A stretch of 64,000 nt of DNA. Origin: Pyrinomonas sp040289685. GTDB lineage: Bacteria > Acidobacteriota > Blastocatellia > Pyrinomonadales > Pyrinomonadaceae. A program made the translations under genes and the position numbers. The notes beneath the pieces are model-generated. The model worked only from the letters and a program-made list of their open reading frames with translations. It was not told the origin of the DNA and did no database searches. Below are positions 1 to 8,573 of this stretch, in pieces. The stretch's first letter is position 1. Each line of letters opens with the position of its first letter. The stretch covers positions 1 to 64,000 of the forward strand of contig NZ_PSLQ01000007.1 of the NCBI RefSeq assembly GCF_040289685.1. The letters run 5' to 3'.

Positions 1-21
1 GCCCCCGCCTTTAGGCTGGGG
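1..21. repeat. IS200/IS605-like end hairpin (solo)
   Basis: CCCC-GCCT-TT-AGGC-T-GGGG folds into a hairpin with a TTTAG loop and is followed three bases later by TTGAC. The hairpin at 30810-30830 has the same layout but the stem reads GGCT/AGCC, so paired positions changed together. This is the shape of an IS605-family end. No transposase is attached on the visible side; the rest of any element would lie left of the window. Confidence 0.55.
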
Positions 22-249
22 TACTTGACCTGTTTACGGCTGAAACGAATCGGCTTCGGTCGAACGCGAAAACCGAAAAAGCAAAAATCGTTCCCCGCGA
101 GCTTCGCCTCTCCTCCGTTGCACGGAAGTTCGGCATTTGCAGCTTGCGCTGCCAGTAACCGCGCTAGCTCTCTTGCTCTGGTTGTAGCTTTTGTGCCACG
201 CTTGCTGTCGCGCAAAAACCACACTCTGTGACGAAAAAGGGAGTGAAGA

Positions 250-885
250 ATGCAGCCCTACGAAGTGCAGTCCTTGCCGCTGGCGATCCGCGGCGTGCAT
301 TACTACAAGATTTCCAAGCGGTACACATACCGAGGCGACCTGTTGATCACGGATGGATGCCTCTATTTCATCACGCGCGAATCGCTCGAAGAGGCTCGGG
401 AGAAGAGCGAGAGGAAATTCCGCTTGGCGCTGGAAGCCTCCTTGCGCGTGTCACACTTCATGCCGCTGATCTCTCACCTGTTTATGTTCGGCATACCAGC
501 GTTGATCGGCATGCGACGCGCGACCTCGGCCTTGCGCATGGCGTTGTTGGGTCCTGCAACCAAAGTGGAGCCTAAACCGCAGGCGTGGTGGTTGCAAGAA
601 TTCCAGCTCGGCAGCGAACGCATCGCCGAGCATGAACTACGCCGCGCGCTGGACGCCTACGTTGCGCGGGCGCGGGCCGAGCGCCGCGATCCTCTCTTTC
701 CGCCAGAAGACGCGCACTTGCCCGAACCGGAGCGGTTCGCGCGCGAGGAGATCCGCGATCTGAAGCTCGACTCGCGCGGCGAATTGAGCTTCTACGCCCA
801 TGCGGACCGACATGATTTTGCCGTCGGGCGCCGCGCGCGCGACCCGTTGCACCGCGCCCTCAAAGCGGGGCGGTTCATCTTTTGA
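250..885 (+). CDS. Conserved-looking hypothetical protein
   Basis: This is a 211-residue protein that I do not recognise. The ATG at 250 has a purine-rich ribosome binding site (AGGGAG) about seven bases upstream, which supports this start. The sequence begins with a mixed alpha/beta region, then a hydrophobic stretch around residues 70-90 (PLISHLFMFGIPALIG) that could be one membrane-associated segment, then a charged Arg/Glu-rich C-terminal half. There is no signal peptide and no catalytic motif that I can see. It stands alone, with about 310 bases before polA and no obvious operon partner. Confidence 0.6.
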   Translation: MQPYEVQSLPLAIRGVHYYKISKRYTYRGDLLITDGCLYFITRESLEEAREKSERKFRLALEASLRVSHFMPLISHLFMFGIPALIGMRRATSALRMALLGPATKVEPKPQAWWLQEFQLGSERIAEHELRRALDAYVARARAERRDPLFPPEDAHLPEPERFAREEIRDLKLDSRGELSFYAHADRHDFAVGRRARDPLHRALKAGRFIF

Positions 886-1156
886 GTTTTGGACGCAGCG
901 CTAACGTCCGCTTTCTCAAAGGCGCGACGCCCGCGCGCCGCAAGAGCAGCGACGCCGTCAAGACGAAGGGCACGGCGCGCTCAACGAACTTGCGCTTCGG
1001 CGAAAGCGCGGCATGGACTTCCGTTTGCCGTAGGACATAGGATAGTAGGACTCAGATCGGCGTCCATCGCGTGGCGATCAGCTGTTTGGCTGCAGCGCGC
1101 CTTCCCCCTGCTGCTGGTCCAGCGCGCAGTTTGTCCGGCGCCCTTTTCGACGTGTG
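886..1156. other. Gap before polA, nothing recognised
   Basis: No reading frame here looks coding on either strand and no strong hairpin or repeat was seen. The polA promoter begins immediately after it. Confidence 0.5.
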
Positions 1157-1186
1157 TTGACACTCGATGAACGCGGCTCTTATCAT
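1157..1186 (+). promoter_or_regulatory. Candidate sigma70 promoter of polA (near-leaderless)
   Basis: TTGACA at 1157-1162, an 18-base spacer and TATCAT at 1181-1186. The expected transcription start is about 1193, only about three bases before the ATG at 1196. The promoter lies inside the 5' extension of the polA frame, which argues against the GTG at 1154 as the start. Confidence 0.55.
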
Positions 1187-1195
1187 CTTTTCCGC

Positions 1196-3997
1196 ATGCC
1201 GCGCCAGAAGACGAAAAGCGAAGAGCAAACGGCGAAAAAGCGGAGCGCTGCAGCAGACCAGCCGCAAACGAAGCGAGACGAACGCGCTGAGCCGCGCGAA
1301 AGATTGTTCCTCATCGATTCGATGTCGCATATTTTTCGCGCCTACTTTGCGCCCATGAGCGCGCGGCTGGAACCGCTCACCAACAGCAAGGGGCAAGTAA
1401 CGCAAGCGATCTTCGTCTTCACCAACATGCTGCGCAAACTGCTCGCCGAAGAGCGACCCGATTACGTCGCCGCCGTGTTCGAATCGGGCATCCCGACCTT
1501 TCGCCACGAAAGCTTTGCCGCCTACAAGTCGAATCGCGCCGAGATGCCCGATGAGTTGGCTTCGCAACTGCCTTGGATCATGCGCGTATGCGAAGTCTTC
1601 CGCGTCCCTATCATCAACGTTCCGGGCTATGAAGCTGACGACGTGATCGGCACGCTCGCCGTGCGCGCCGCCGAACGTGGCATTCAAGCGGTGATCGTCT
1701 CCAACGACAAAGACATGTGCCAGTTGGTGCGCGATCCGTTGATCGTCTGTTTGCGGCAGAACCCACAAAACGTTAAGCGGCGCGAGCCTGTTCCGCCCGT
1801 CGAATGGTGCGACGAGGCATGGGTCAAAGCTCGTTTCGGCGTTCCCCCGGAGAAGATCCCCGATCTGCTCGGATTGATGGGCGATCCGATCGATAACATT
1901 CCGGGCGCACCCGGGATCGGCGCCAAAGGCGCCGTCCAGATACTCGAACAGTTCGGTTCGATTGAGAACGCGCTCGCCCACTGGGAACAGGTGAAGAACA
2001 AACGTTATCGCGAAGCGCTGCGCGATTACGCCGACCAAATCCTTCAATCGCGCCAGCTAGCGACGATTCGCACCGATGTGCCCATTGAGATCGAGATCGA
2101 AAGTTTGCGCGCACGCGAACCCGACCGCGCCGCCGCCTACGCGCTCTTTCGCGAACTCGAATTCCGCGCGTTGATGCGCGAATTCGCCGACGCGGCGCAT
2201 CTTGCGCGCGGAGAAGATTCCGCGCACAAAAGCTATCGGCTGATCAAGACGCGCGAAGAACTCGAAAGGCTCCTCGACCGCTTGTGGAATACAGAGGGCT
2301 GGGGCTTTGCCGTCGCTGATTCCACGCCCGCCGGGGCCGGGCAGCAAGGCGGCGCGCACGATGCGCGTGGCCTGCCTGCTGGGGTCGCTATCTCGACCGC
2401 CGCGCGCGCGGCTAGCTACATCGATCTAGCGGGATTCGAAGGCGGACCAGAGGTCGCCGCCGACATGTTGCGCGATGCATTCAGCAACGGTCTGCTCGCC
2501 AAATCCGTGCATGATTTGAAGCGCGCGGTCGCTTTGTTGGACCAGTTAAAAGTGGAGATCGAAGGCGTCGCCGACGATACGTTGCTCGCCGCCTACCTGC
2601 TCGATCCTGTACGCAGCCGTTACGAGTTGAGCGATCTGGCGCGCGATGCCACGGGCGCCGAAGCGTGGACTGAACCGCTCGCCGGGTGGACCGCCGAAGC
2701 GTGGCGCACGGCAGAGGCCGCCGATTTGACTCTGCAAGCGGCGGACGTGCTTCACGGGCGTGTGCTCGAGCAGGGGTTGGAGATGATCTACCGCGAAATA
2801 GAACTGCCGCTCGCGCCATTGCTTTATCGCATGGAACGGGCTGGACTGCGCGTCGATCCTCAGGTTTTGCGGGAGCTGTCCGGGTACTTCGGCGAAGAGC
2901 TGCGCAAGCTGACTGAGCGCATCTACCGTCTCGCCGGACGCGAATTCAACATCAACTCGCCGAAGCAAGTTGCCGAAGTCTTCGAAGAGCTGAACATCAC
3001 CACCGGGCGCAAGACTTCCACAGGGCGCATGTCAACCAGTCGCGCGTTGCTCGAAGAGCTGGCCGTGCAGTATGAACTCCCGCGCTTGATCATCGAGTAT
3101 CGCGAACTCGACAAACTGAAGAGCGTCTACACCGACTCCTTGCCCGAACAGATCGCTGCCGACGGGCGCATTCACTGCCGTTTGAATCAAACGGTGACGG
3201 CCACCGGCAGGCTCTCTTCGAGCGAACCGAATCTTCAGAACATCCCGATCCGCACCGAGCTGGGCCAGCGCATTCGCCGCGCCTTCATTCCGGATGAAGG
3301 CTGTTTGTTCGTCTCCGCCGATTACTCGCAACTGGAATTGCGATTGCTCGCGCACATCACGCGCGATCCCGTCATGCTCGAAGCCTTCCAAAAAGGCGAG
3401 GACATTCACGCGCGCACGGCGCAACTGGTCTTCGGGGCCAGAAACGAAGCCGAGATGCGCGAAAAGAGGCGGCTCGCCAAAATCGTCAACTTCGCCATCG
3501 CCTACGCCATCGAACCTTACGGACTCGCTCAACGGGTCGGCATCTCGCGCAAAGAGGCCAAAAAAGTGATCGAAGACTACTACAACACGTACAAAGGCGT
3601 GCGCCGTTTCATGGAGGAGACGGTTGAACGAGCGCGACGCGAGGGCGTGGTCCGGTCCATCTTCGGTCGCATCCGCCCCATTCCGGCAATCAACGACCGC
3701 AACGCGCAGGTACGCGCCCGCGCCGAGCGCGAAGCGATCAACATGCCGATTCAAGGGACGGCGAGCGATATCGTGAAACTGGCCATGTTGCGCGTGGACG
3801 AAGCCTTTCGCCGCGAGCAGATGAAGGCTCGGCTCGTCATGCAAGTGCATGACGAACTGTTGGTCGAAGCGCCGCGCGAAGAAGCCGAACGCGCCGCCCA
3901 AATCCTCAAACGCGAGATGGAGACGGCTGTCGAACTCGCTGTGCCGCTGCGAGTCGAGGTCGGCATCGGCCCGAATTGGATGGACGTCAAAAATTGA
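1196..3997 (+). CDS. polA: DNA polymerase I
   Basis: A 933-residue family A DNA polymerase for repair and Okazaki-fragment processing. The N-terminal 5'-3' nuclease domain (about 10-330) shows YEADDVIGTLA, SNDKDM and the DNIPGAPGIGAK helix-hairpin-helix. The middle domain (about 355-520) aligns with the 3'-5' exonuclease but lacks the FDTE motif (FAVADS instead) and the Tyr of the last motif (RTAEAAD), so proofreading is probably lost, as in Taq polymerase. The polymerase domain has motif A (DYSQLELRLLAH, about 708), motif B (RRLAKIVNFAIAYA, about 758) and motif C (VHDELLVE, about 883). Motif B is unusual: the Gly after the conserved Tyr is Ala. The frame is open upstream to a GTG at 1154, but ATG 1196 fits the promoter. 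It is a stand-alone gene. Confidence 0.96.
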   Translation: MPRQKTKSEEQTAKKRSAAADQPQTKRDERAEPRERLFLIDSMSHIFRAYFAPMSARLEPLTNSKGQVTQAIFVFTNMLRKLLAEERPDYVAAVFESGIPTFRHESFAAYKSNRAEMPDELASQLPWIMRVCEVFRVPIINVPGYEADDVIGTLAVRAAERGIQAVIVSNDKDMCQLVRDPLIVCLRQNPQNVKRREPVPPVEWCDEAWVKARFGVPPEKIPDLLGLMGDPIDNIPGAPGIGAKGAVQILEQFGSIENALAHWEQVKNKRYREALRDYADQILQSRQLATIRTDVPIEIEIESLRAREPDRAAAYALFRELEFRALMREFADAAHLARGEDSAHKSYRLIKTREELERLLDRLWNTEGWGFAVADSTPAGAGQQGGAHDARGLPAGVAISTAARAASYIDLAGFEGGPEVAADMLRDAFSNGLLAKSVHDLKRAVALLDQLKVEIEGVADDTLLAAYLLDPVRSRYELSDLARDATGAEAWTEPLAGWTAEAWRTAEAADLTLQAADVLHGRVLEQGLEMIYREIELPLAPLLYRMERAGLRVDPQVLRELSGYFGEELRKLTERIYRLAGREFNINSPKQVAEVFEELNITTGRKTSTGRMSTSRALLEELAVQYELPRLIIEYRELDKLKSVYTDSLPEQIAADGRIHCRLNQTVTATGRLSSSEPNLQNIPIRTELGQRIRRAFIPDEGCLFVSADYSQLELRLLAHITRDPVMLEAFQKGEDIHARTAQLVFGARNEAEMREKRRLAKIVNFAIAYAIEPYGLAQRVGISRKEAKKVIEDYYNTYKGVRRFMEETVERARREGVVRSIFGRIRPIPAINDRNAQVRARAEREAINMPIQGTASDIVKLAMLRVDEAFRREQMKARLVMQVHDELLVEAPREEAERAAQILKREMETAVELAVPLRVEVGIGPNWMDVKN

Positions 3998-4315
3998 CCG
4001 GCTGCCGCCGTCAACTGAGGTGACAGCGACGAAAAAGGCGCAAGAAATCTTGCGAGATCGGTTAACCCTCGATCGCACAGAAAGTTAGACGATAAAGCGA
4101 AGGGTCCAGCGGAGAGCGCTTTACGCTTCCGGGCGTCGCTTCAACCGCATCGTATGTCGCCTGCCGGAGTGGACGTCCCGACTAATTCTTCATCAAGCGG
4201 GCTTCTTGATTTACAGGTCATATCTCGCCGGAGGGCGCGGAACGGCTTTTGCTCTACGTGCGATGGAAGTTTCATCATCGTTGGATTTGCCGGATCCAGT
4301 TCGCGGGATGGCTGC
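3998..4315. other. Gap after polA
   Basis: No convincing gene. A weak inverted repeat, TAAAGCG and CGCTTTA near 4093-4125, might be a terminator remnant, but there is no clear T-run. The frame of the following receiver-like gene is open upstream to 4154, but that part has no family resemblance. Confidence 0.4.
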
Positions 4316-4714
4316 ATGGATGAGAAGGTCAGAATACTTTACGTCGAAAAGCATGCGTTGGTCTTTCTCACCGTCAAACAGATGTTGGAGCAGGAAGGGT
4401 GGGAGGTTGATGCCGCGCGCAACTGGTCGGACGCCAGCAAAAAGATCGCGCAGGAGGTGCCTTACGATCTCGTCATCCTCGAATGCCAGGTGGGCGGCAA
4501 AAGCGGGCTTGAGCTGCTTCGTCAGTTACGCTCCTTGCCGCACCGGCGGCAGACGCCCGTTTTGATCTTCACCGAGGATGATTGTTTGAGCGACGCGCTG
4601 AGCGCTGGCGCCGACGCCTACTTACCCAAACCGGAGGGTGTTTGCAGCATCGTGGCGACGGTGCGCCGGCTGTTGCGCACGCGAAAGGTGATCCGTCACC
4701 AGAACGTGCACTGA
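4316..4714 (+). CDS. Stand-alone receiver-like (pseudo-receiver) protein
   Basis: A 132-residue protein with the fold signature of a response-regulator receiver domain and nothing else. It matches the family from ILYVEKHALVF through YLPKPEG. The conserved Lys-Pro near the C-terminus and the Thr of IFTEDD are present. The phosphoacceptor Asp is replaced by Glu (DLVILECQVGG), and the N-terminal acidic pair is reduced to a single Glu. Glu often mimics a phosphorylated Asp, so this may be a constitutively 'on' or phosphorylation-independent receiver; that is inference. ATG 4316 is chosen because the upstream extension is unlike the family. No kinase or output domain is adjacent; folD follows after 90 bases. 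Confidence 0.8.
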   Translation: MDEKVRILYVEKHALVFLTVKQMLEQEGWEVDAARNWSDASKKIAQEVPYDLVILECQVGGKSGLELLRQLRSLPHRRQTPVLIFTEDDCLSDALSAGADAYLPKPEGVCSIVATVRRLLRTRKVIRHQNVH

Positions 4715-4803
4715 GCGGCGGTGACTGAAAGAAGCGGGGAGATATCAGCGCGTCAAGGACGCTGCTCTCGGGGGCGAGAATGTGTTAGTATCGGCGCACA
4801 CGA

Positions 4804-5757
4804 ATGATCATGGAGCGAAGAAGTGAACGCGCCGTGCTGCTCGACGGCACGCGCATCGCCGAGGAGATCAAGCGCGAAGTCAGCGAAGAGGTTGAGCGTT
4901 TGAAGGCGGAGCACGGGATCGAGCCCTGTTTGGTTGCGGTGCGCGTTGGCGATGATCCCGCTTCGGCCGTTTACGTGCGCAACAAAGTGAATACAAGCGC
5001 GGCGCTCGGGCTGCGTTCGGAACAGCATGCGCTCGCCGCTTCGACCAGCACGGCGGAATTGCTCGCGCTCGTCGCGCAGCTCAACCAGCGCGAGGACGTG
5101 GATGGCATCCTCGTGCAACTTCCGTTGCCGTCGCAGATCAACGCGGCGCGCGTGTTGGAAGCGATCGATCCGGCTAAGGATGTTGATGGATTTCACCCGC
5201 TCAACGTCGGGCGGATGATGCTGGGCCAGCCGGCGCTGTTGCCGTGTACGCCGACTGGCATCATCGAGCTGCTGGTCCGCTCCGGCGTTGAGATCAGCGG
5301 CGCGCACGCTTGCGTCATCGGGAGAAGCAATATCGTCGGGCGGCCGCTTGCGCAACTGCTTTTGCAAAGGGATGCGACCGTGACCGTCTGCCATTCGCGC
5401 ACGCGCGACTTGCCGTTGTTGACGCGGCAGGCGGACATCTTGATCGCGGCGACGGGGCGCATCGCTCTTGTTCGCGGCGAACACATCAAACCGGGCGCGA
5501 CCGTAATCGATGTCGGCATTAATCGTCTGACCGATGAAGCGCAGGCGCGCGAGCTTTTCGGCCCGCGCGCTGACGAGCGCATAGAAGCGATCCGGCGGCG
5601 CGGTTACACGCTCGTCGGCGACGTTCATCCGGCCGAAGCCGAATTGGTTGCCGGACGTTTAACGCCTGTGCCCGGCGGCGTCGGGCCGTTGACGGTCGCC
5701 ATGCTCATGCGCAATACCGTTACGGCAGCGCGGCGCAGGCGTCTGGGCGACGTTTGA
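4804..5757 (+). CDS. folD: Methylenetetrahydrofolate dehydrogenase / cyclohydrolase
   Basis: The bifunctional cytosolic enzyme that interconverts 5,10-methylene-, 5,10-methenyl- and 10-formyl-tetrahydrofolate with NADP(H). The 317-residue protein has the catalytic YVRNKV motif with its Lys (about 60), the QLPLP loop, DVDGFHPLN, the nucleotide-binding stretch VIGRSNIVGRPLA and the C-terminal PVPGGVGPLT. It is about 20-30 residues longer than usual, mostly at the C-terminal tail. ATG 4804 could equally be ATG 4810. A -10-like TAGTAT (4786-4791) lies 12 bases before the start, without a good -35. coaE follows after only four bases, so the two are probably co-transcribed. Confidence 0.95.
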   Translation: MIMERRSERAVLLDGTRIAEEIKREVSEEVERLKAEHGIEPCLVAVRVGDDPASAVYVRNKVNTSAALGLRSEQHALAASTSTAELLALVAQLNQREDVDGILVQLPLPSQINAARVLEAIDPAKDVDGFHPLNVGRMMLGQPALLPCTPTGIIELLVRSGVEISGAHACVIGRSNIVGRPLAQLLLQRDATVTVCHSRTRDLPLLTRQADILIAATGRIALVRGEHIKPGATVIDVGINRLTDEAQARELFGPRADERIEAIRRRGYTLVGDVHPAEAELVAGRLTPVPGGVGPLTVAMLMRNTVTAARRRRLGDV

Positions 5758-5761
5758 AGCG

Positions 5762-6376
5762 ATGTTGCGCGTCGGGTTGACAGGTTCGATTGCCGTCGGC
5801 AAATCGTTCGTCGCTTCCGTGCTCGGCCAACTCGGTTGCCACGTGATCGATGCTGACGAAGTGGCGCGCGCCGTGGTTGCTCCCGGCAGTTTGGGTTTAC
5901 AAGCGGTGGTCCGAGAGTTCGGCGAAGAGGTTTTACGTTCAGATGGATCGCTGGACCGGGCGCGTTTGGCTGCCATCGTCTTTGCCGATGCAAAACGGCG
6001 CGCGCGCTTGAACGCTATCTTGCATCCACTCATCATCGCCGAGCAGGAAGAACGGTTGAAAAGTCTGGAAAGCGAGGACCCGTGCGGGATCGCGGTCGTC
6101 GAAGCGGCGCTGATCATTGAAGCCGGCAGTCGCCATCGTTTCGATCGGTTGATCGTCGTCCATTGTCGGCCCGAAGTGCAGATCGAGCGTTTGATGCGAA
6201 GAAACAGGATCTCGCGCGAAGAGGCGGAACGCTTGATCGCGGCCCAAATGCCGCAGGAAGAGAAGATGCGACATGCGGACTTCCTGATCGATTCTTCCGA
6301 TGGGTTCGACGACGTGCGTCGTCAGACGGAGGAGGTTTACCGTCGGCTGCGCGCGCTGACCGATGCTTGTCGGTAG
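5762..6376 (+). CDS. coaE: Dephospho-CoA kinase
   Basis: The last step of coenzyme A synthesis: ATP-dependent phosphorylation of dephospho-CoA at the ribose 3' hydroxyl. The 204-residue protein begins with the P-loop GLTGSIAVGKS, followed by DADEVAR and LHPLI, all typical of CoaE, and its length is normal for the family. The ATG lies four bases after the folD stop, which indicates translational coupling. The family is soluble and monomeric or trimeric. No unusual features were seen. Confidence 0.95.
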   Translation: MLRVGLTGSIAVGKSFVASVLGQLGCHVIDADEVARAVVAPGSLGLQAVVREFGEEVLRSDGSLDRARLAAIVFADAKRRARLNAILHPLIIAEQEERLKSLESEDPCGIAVVEAALIIEAGSRHRFDRLIVVHCRPEVQIERLMRRNRISREEAERLIAAQMPQEEKMRHADFLIDSSDGFDDVRRQTEEVYRRLRALTDACR

Positions 6377-6427
6377 CGAAGTTGCAGGCATCAGCTCTCG
6401 AATCACCGGGGTGCGAGAGGAGATCCG

Positions 6428-8158
6428 TTGCGTTTCGTCACATCATGCTGTTGGCAAAGTGCGTGGCCCGCACGTCCCCTTCGCGTGGCAGCGTTGCTGC
6501 TGTCAGCGCTTCTCATCGGCGCCTGTTTCCCTGAAGACGAAACGCCTTATTTCGGGCGCGTGGTCGTGCCGAAGCGGCAAGAACTGCGATGGAGCGATGG
6601 CGGGTTGCCGCGCGTCTTTGATCCGGCCTTGGCCATCGCTCCGCCCGATACGGATGCTGTGCGAGCCATGTTCGAAGGTCTGACGGAACTCGATGCGCAG
6701 ACGCTTCGTCCGCTGCCGGCCATCGCTTCCGCTTGGGAAGCGGCCTCCGATGGGCGCGAATGGACCTTTACGCTTCGGCGTGACGCCCGCTGGTCCAACG
6801 GTGATCCCGTGACGGCTCATGATTTCGTGCGATCTTGGCGGCGGGCGTTGAATTTCGGGCAGAAGGCCGCGCACGCTTCGCTCATCGAGAAGGTTGCTGG
6901 CGCGGCGGAGGAAGCCGCTGGCTCGAAGGCTGAAAAGTTCGGCGCCGAAGCGCTTGACGACTACGTCTTGCGCGTTCGACTGCGCGAACCGGACCCAGAC
7001 TTTCCGGTCATGGTGTCGCACCCAGTCTTTCGTCCAGTGCATCGTTCGGTTAATGCCGATGGTGCCGCTGCTGTTGTCAACGGCCCCTTCGCGCTCGATC
7101 GCGTGGACCGGCAAGAAGTGGTGCTTGTGCGTCGTGCGGACTACTGGGACGCGCAAGCCGTTACCTTGGAGCGCGTTCGTTTCATCGCGGCGGATGGCGA
7201 GGAATCGCTCGCGCGCTACCGTGCGGGCGAGCTTGATGCTGTCACCAACGTCGCGCTTGAACCCGTCGCCGTCAAATTGCTCGCTTCTTACAAAGACCTT
7301 CGCCGTTCGACCTTCGCCGCGCTGACCTTTTACTTGTTCAACATCACACGCCCGCCGTTGGACGATCGGCGCGTGCGCGAGAGTTTGGCCCGCGCCATCG
7401 ACCGCGAACGGTTGGTGCGCGACGTGCTCGGCGGCGTCGGCGAGTCGGCGACGAAATTCTTACCTTTCGGCCCGTCCCCGGACGAGAGCGTTCAACTGAG
7501 ATACGATGTTGCGCGCGCGCGCGCGTTGCTTGCAGAAGCGGGCTTCCCTGCCGGGCAGAACTTTCCGCGCTTGAGGTTGCTCATCAACCGCAACGAGCAA
7601 CACCGGCTGGTGGCCGAAACGGTGGCCGCGATGTGGCGTAATGCGCTCGGCATCGAGACGGAAGTCGTCGTCAAAAGTTGGGAAGAGTACGAAGCCGCTC
7701 TGCGCGCGGGCGATTACGATCTGGCGCGGCGAAGCGCCGTGGTTCAATCAGCCAGCGAGCGGGCGAGCATTGAACACATGTTCGCGCTCCCGTCGGACGC
7801 CTTCTTCGAACGCAACTCGCAAGAGCAATCCGCCATCTCCGAGATCGCACTGCATCGGCAATTGATCGCTCCGCTCGCGGTGAAGACCGAGGAGGATGCG
7901 CTGCGGGAATGGCCAGCAGTGCCGCTCTATTTCGCCTCTTCCATTTCGCTGGTGCGCCCCTATGTGATTGGGTTTAATGGCGGTCTGTTCGATGCGCCCA
8001 CGCTCAAGTTCGTGCGACTCGACCTCGGGTGGCGCGCGCCACAAGGGAAGGGCGCGACGCTTGGAAAAGAGCGCGCTCCCCTCTTGCCGGATGATGCGCT
8101 GGCCGGTCGCGGGGCGAAAACAGAGGTCAAAGCGCGCTTCGTCGGAGGATGCGACTGA
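6428..8158 (+). CDS. Peptide ABC transporter substrate-binding lipoprotein (first copy)
   Basis: A 576-residue family 5 extracellular solute-binding protein, the periplasmic peptide receptor for the importer encoded downstream. The start is a TTG at 6428 with a strong ribosome binding site (GAGAGGAGAT) five bases before it. A basic N-terminus and hydrophobic stretch end in a lipobox (LLIGAC, Cys about 33), so it should be a lipoprotein. The family pattern is seen in FEGLTELD, WTFTLRRDARWSNGDPVTAHDFV and the C-terminal lobe. It is followed by a 415-base gap and a second, longer binding protein with the same WSNGDPxTAHDFV motif, so this is probably an old duplication with a different specificity. 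Confidence 0.88.
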   Translation: MRFVTSCCWQSAWPARPLRVAALLLSALLIGACFPEDETPYFGRVVVPKRQELRWSDGGLPRVFDPALAIAPPDTDAVRAMFEGLTELDAQTLRPLPAIASAWEAASDGREWTFTLRRDARWSNGDPVTAHDFVRSWRRALNFGQKAAHASLIEKVAGAAEEAAGSKAEKFGAEALDDYVLRVRLREPDPDFPVMVSHPVFRPVHRSVNADGAAAVVNGPFALDRVDRQEVVLVRRADYWDAQAVTLERVRFIAADGEESLARYRAGELDAVTNVALEPVAVKLLASYKDLRRSTFAALTFYLFNITRPPLDDRRVRESLARAIDRERLVRDVLGGVGESATKFLPFGPSPDESVQLRYDVARARALLAEAGFPAGQNFPRLRLLINRNEQHRLVAETVAAMWRNALGIETEVVVKSWEEYEAALRAGDYDLARRSAVVQSASERASIEHMFALPSDAFFERNSQEQSAISEIALHRQLIAPLAVKTEEDALREWPAVPLYFASSISLVRPYVIGFNGGLFDAPTLKFVRLDLGWRAPQGKGATLGKERAPLLPDDALAGRGAKTEVKARFVGGCD

Positions 8159-8573
8159 GGCTCGCTCCAGCGATGCGAAACGCTGGCTTGAACTCTAAGG
8201 CGGCAGGATGGGGCGGCGAGCTTGAGTTCGAAACGGAAAGATGAATCGGCGGAACCGACCACACGGACTCGAATTGGGAGTGGAAAGCTGAATCAGCGAC
8301 TTCGAACGGGAGCTTGCGTGCGTGTCGGAAAGACCCTGCTGGTCGTAGAAGAGCAACCAATTGACCGGCGTGTGACATCTTCGCAAACGATGCGCGCTTT
8401 TCGGGCACGCCGAGGAGCGCGAAAATCCGTCTTGTCAGGTGCGCAGCGCGCGTGATAACGTGCTCCGGCGATCGAGGCGGAACGGGCATGTCGTCCGGTC
8501 ATGACGGATGAACTTCAGCGTTTGATCGCGCCCGCGCGAAAATCTTCAAGCGATCTTCCCAGAGGTTGTAGGG
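8159..8573. other. Gap between the two binding-protein genes
   Basis: No gene is supported. A weak promoter-like pair, TTGTCA (8432-8437) and TAACGT (8456-8461) with an 18-base spacer, could drive the second binding protein separately from the first. The remaining short open frames look random. Confidence 0.35.

Noticed and set aside
4082..4090. GTTAGAC near polA as another integron core site
   Set aside because: No complementary left core or paired arms within 150 bases; a seven-base match is expected by chance.
4154..4315. N-terminal extension of the receiver-like gene
   Set aside because: Ser/Arg-rich sequence without similarity to receivers; the domain starts right after ATG 4316.
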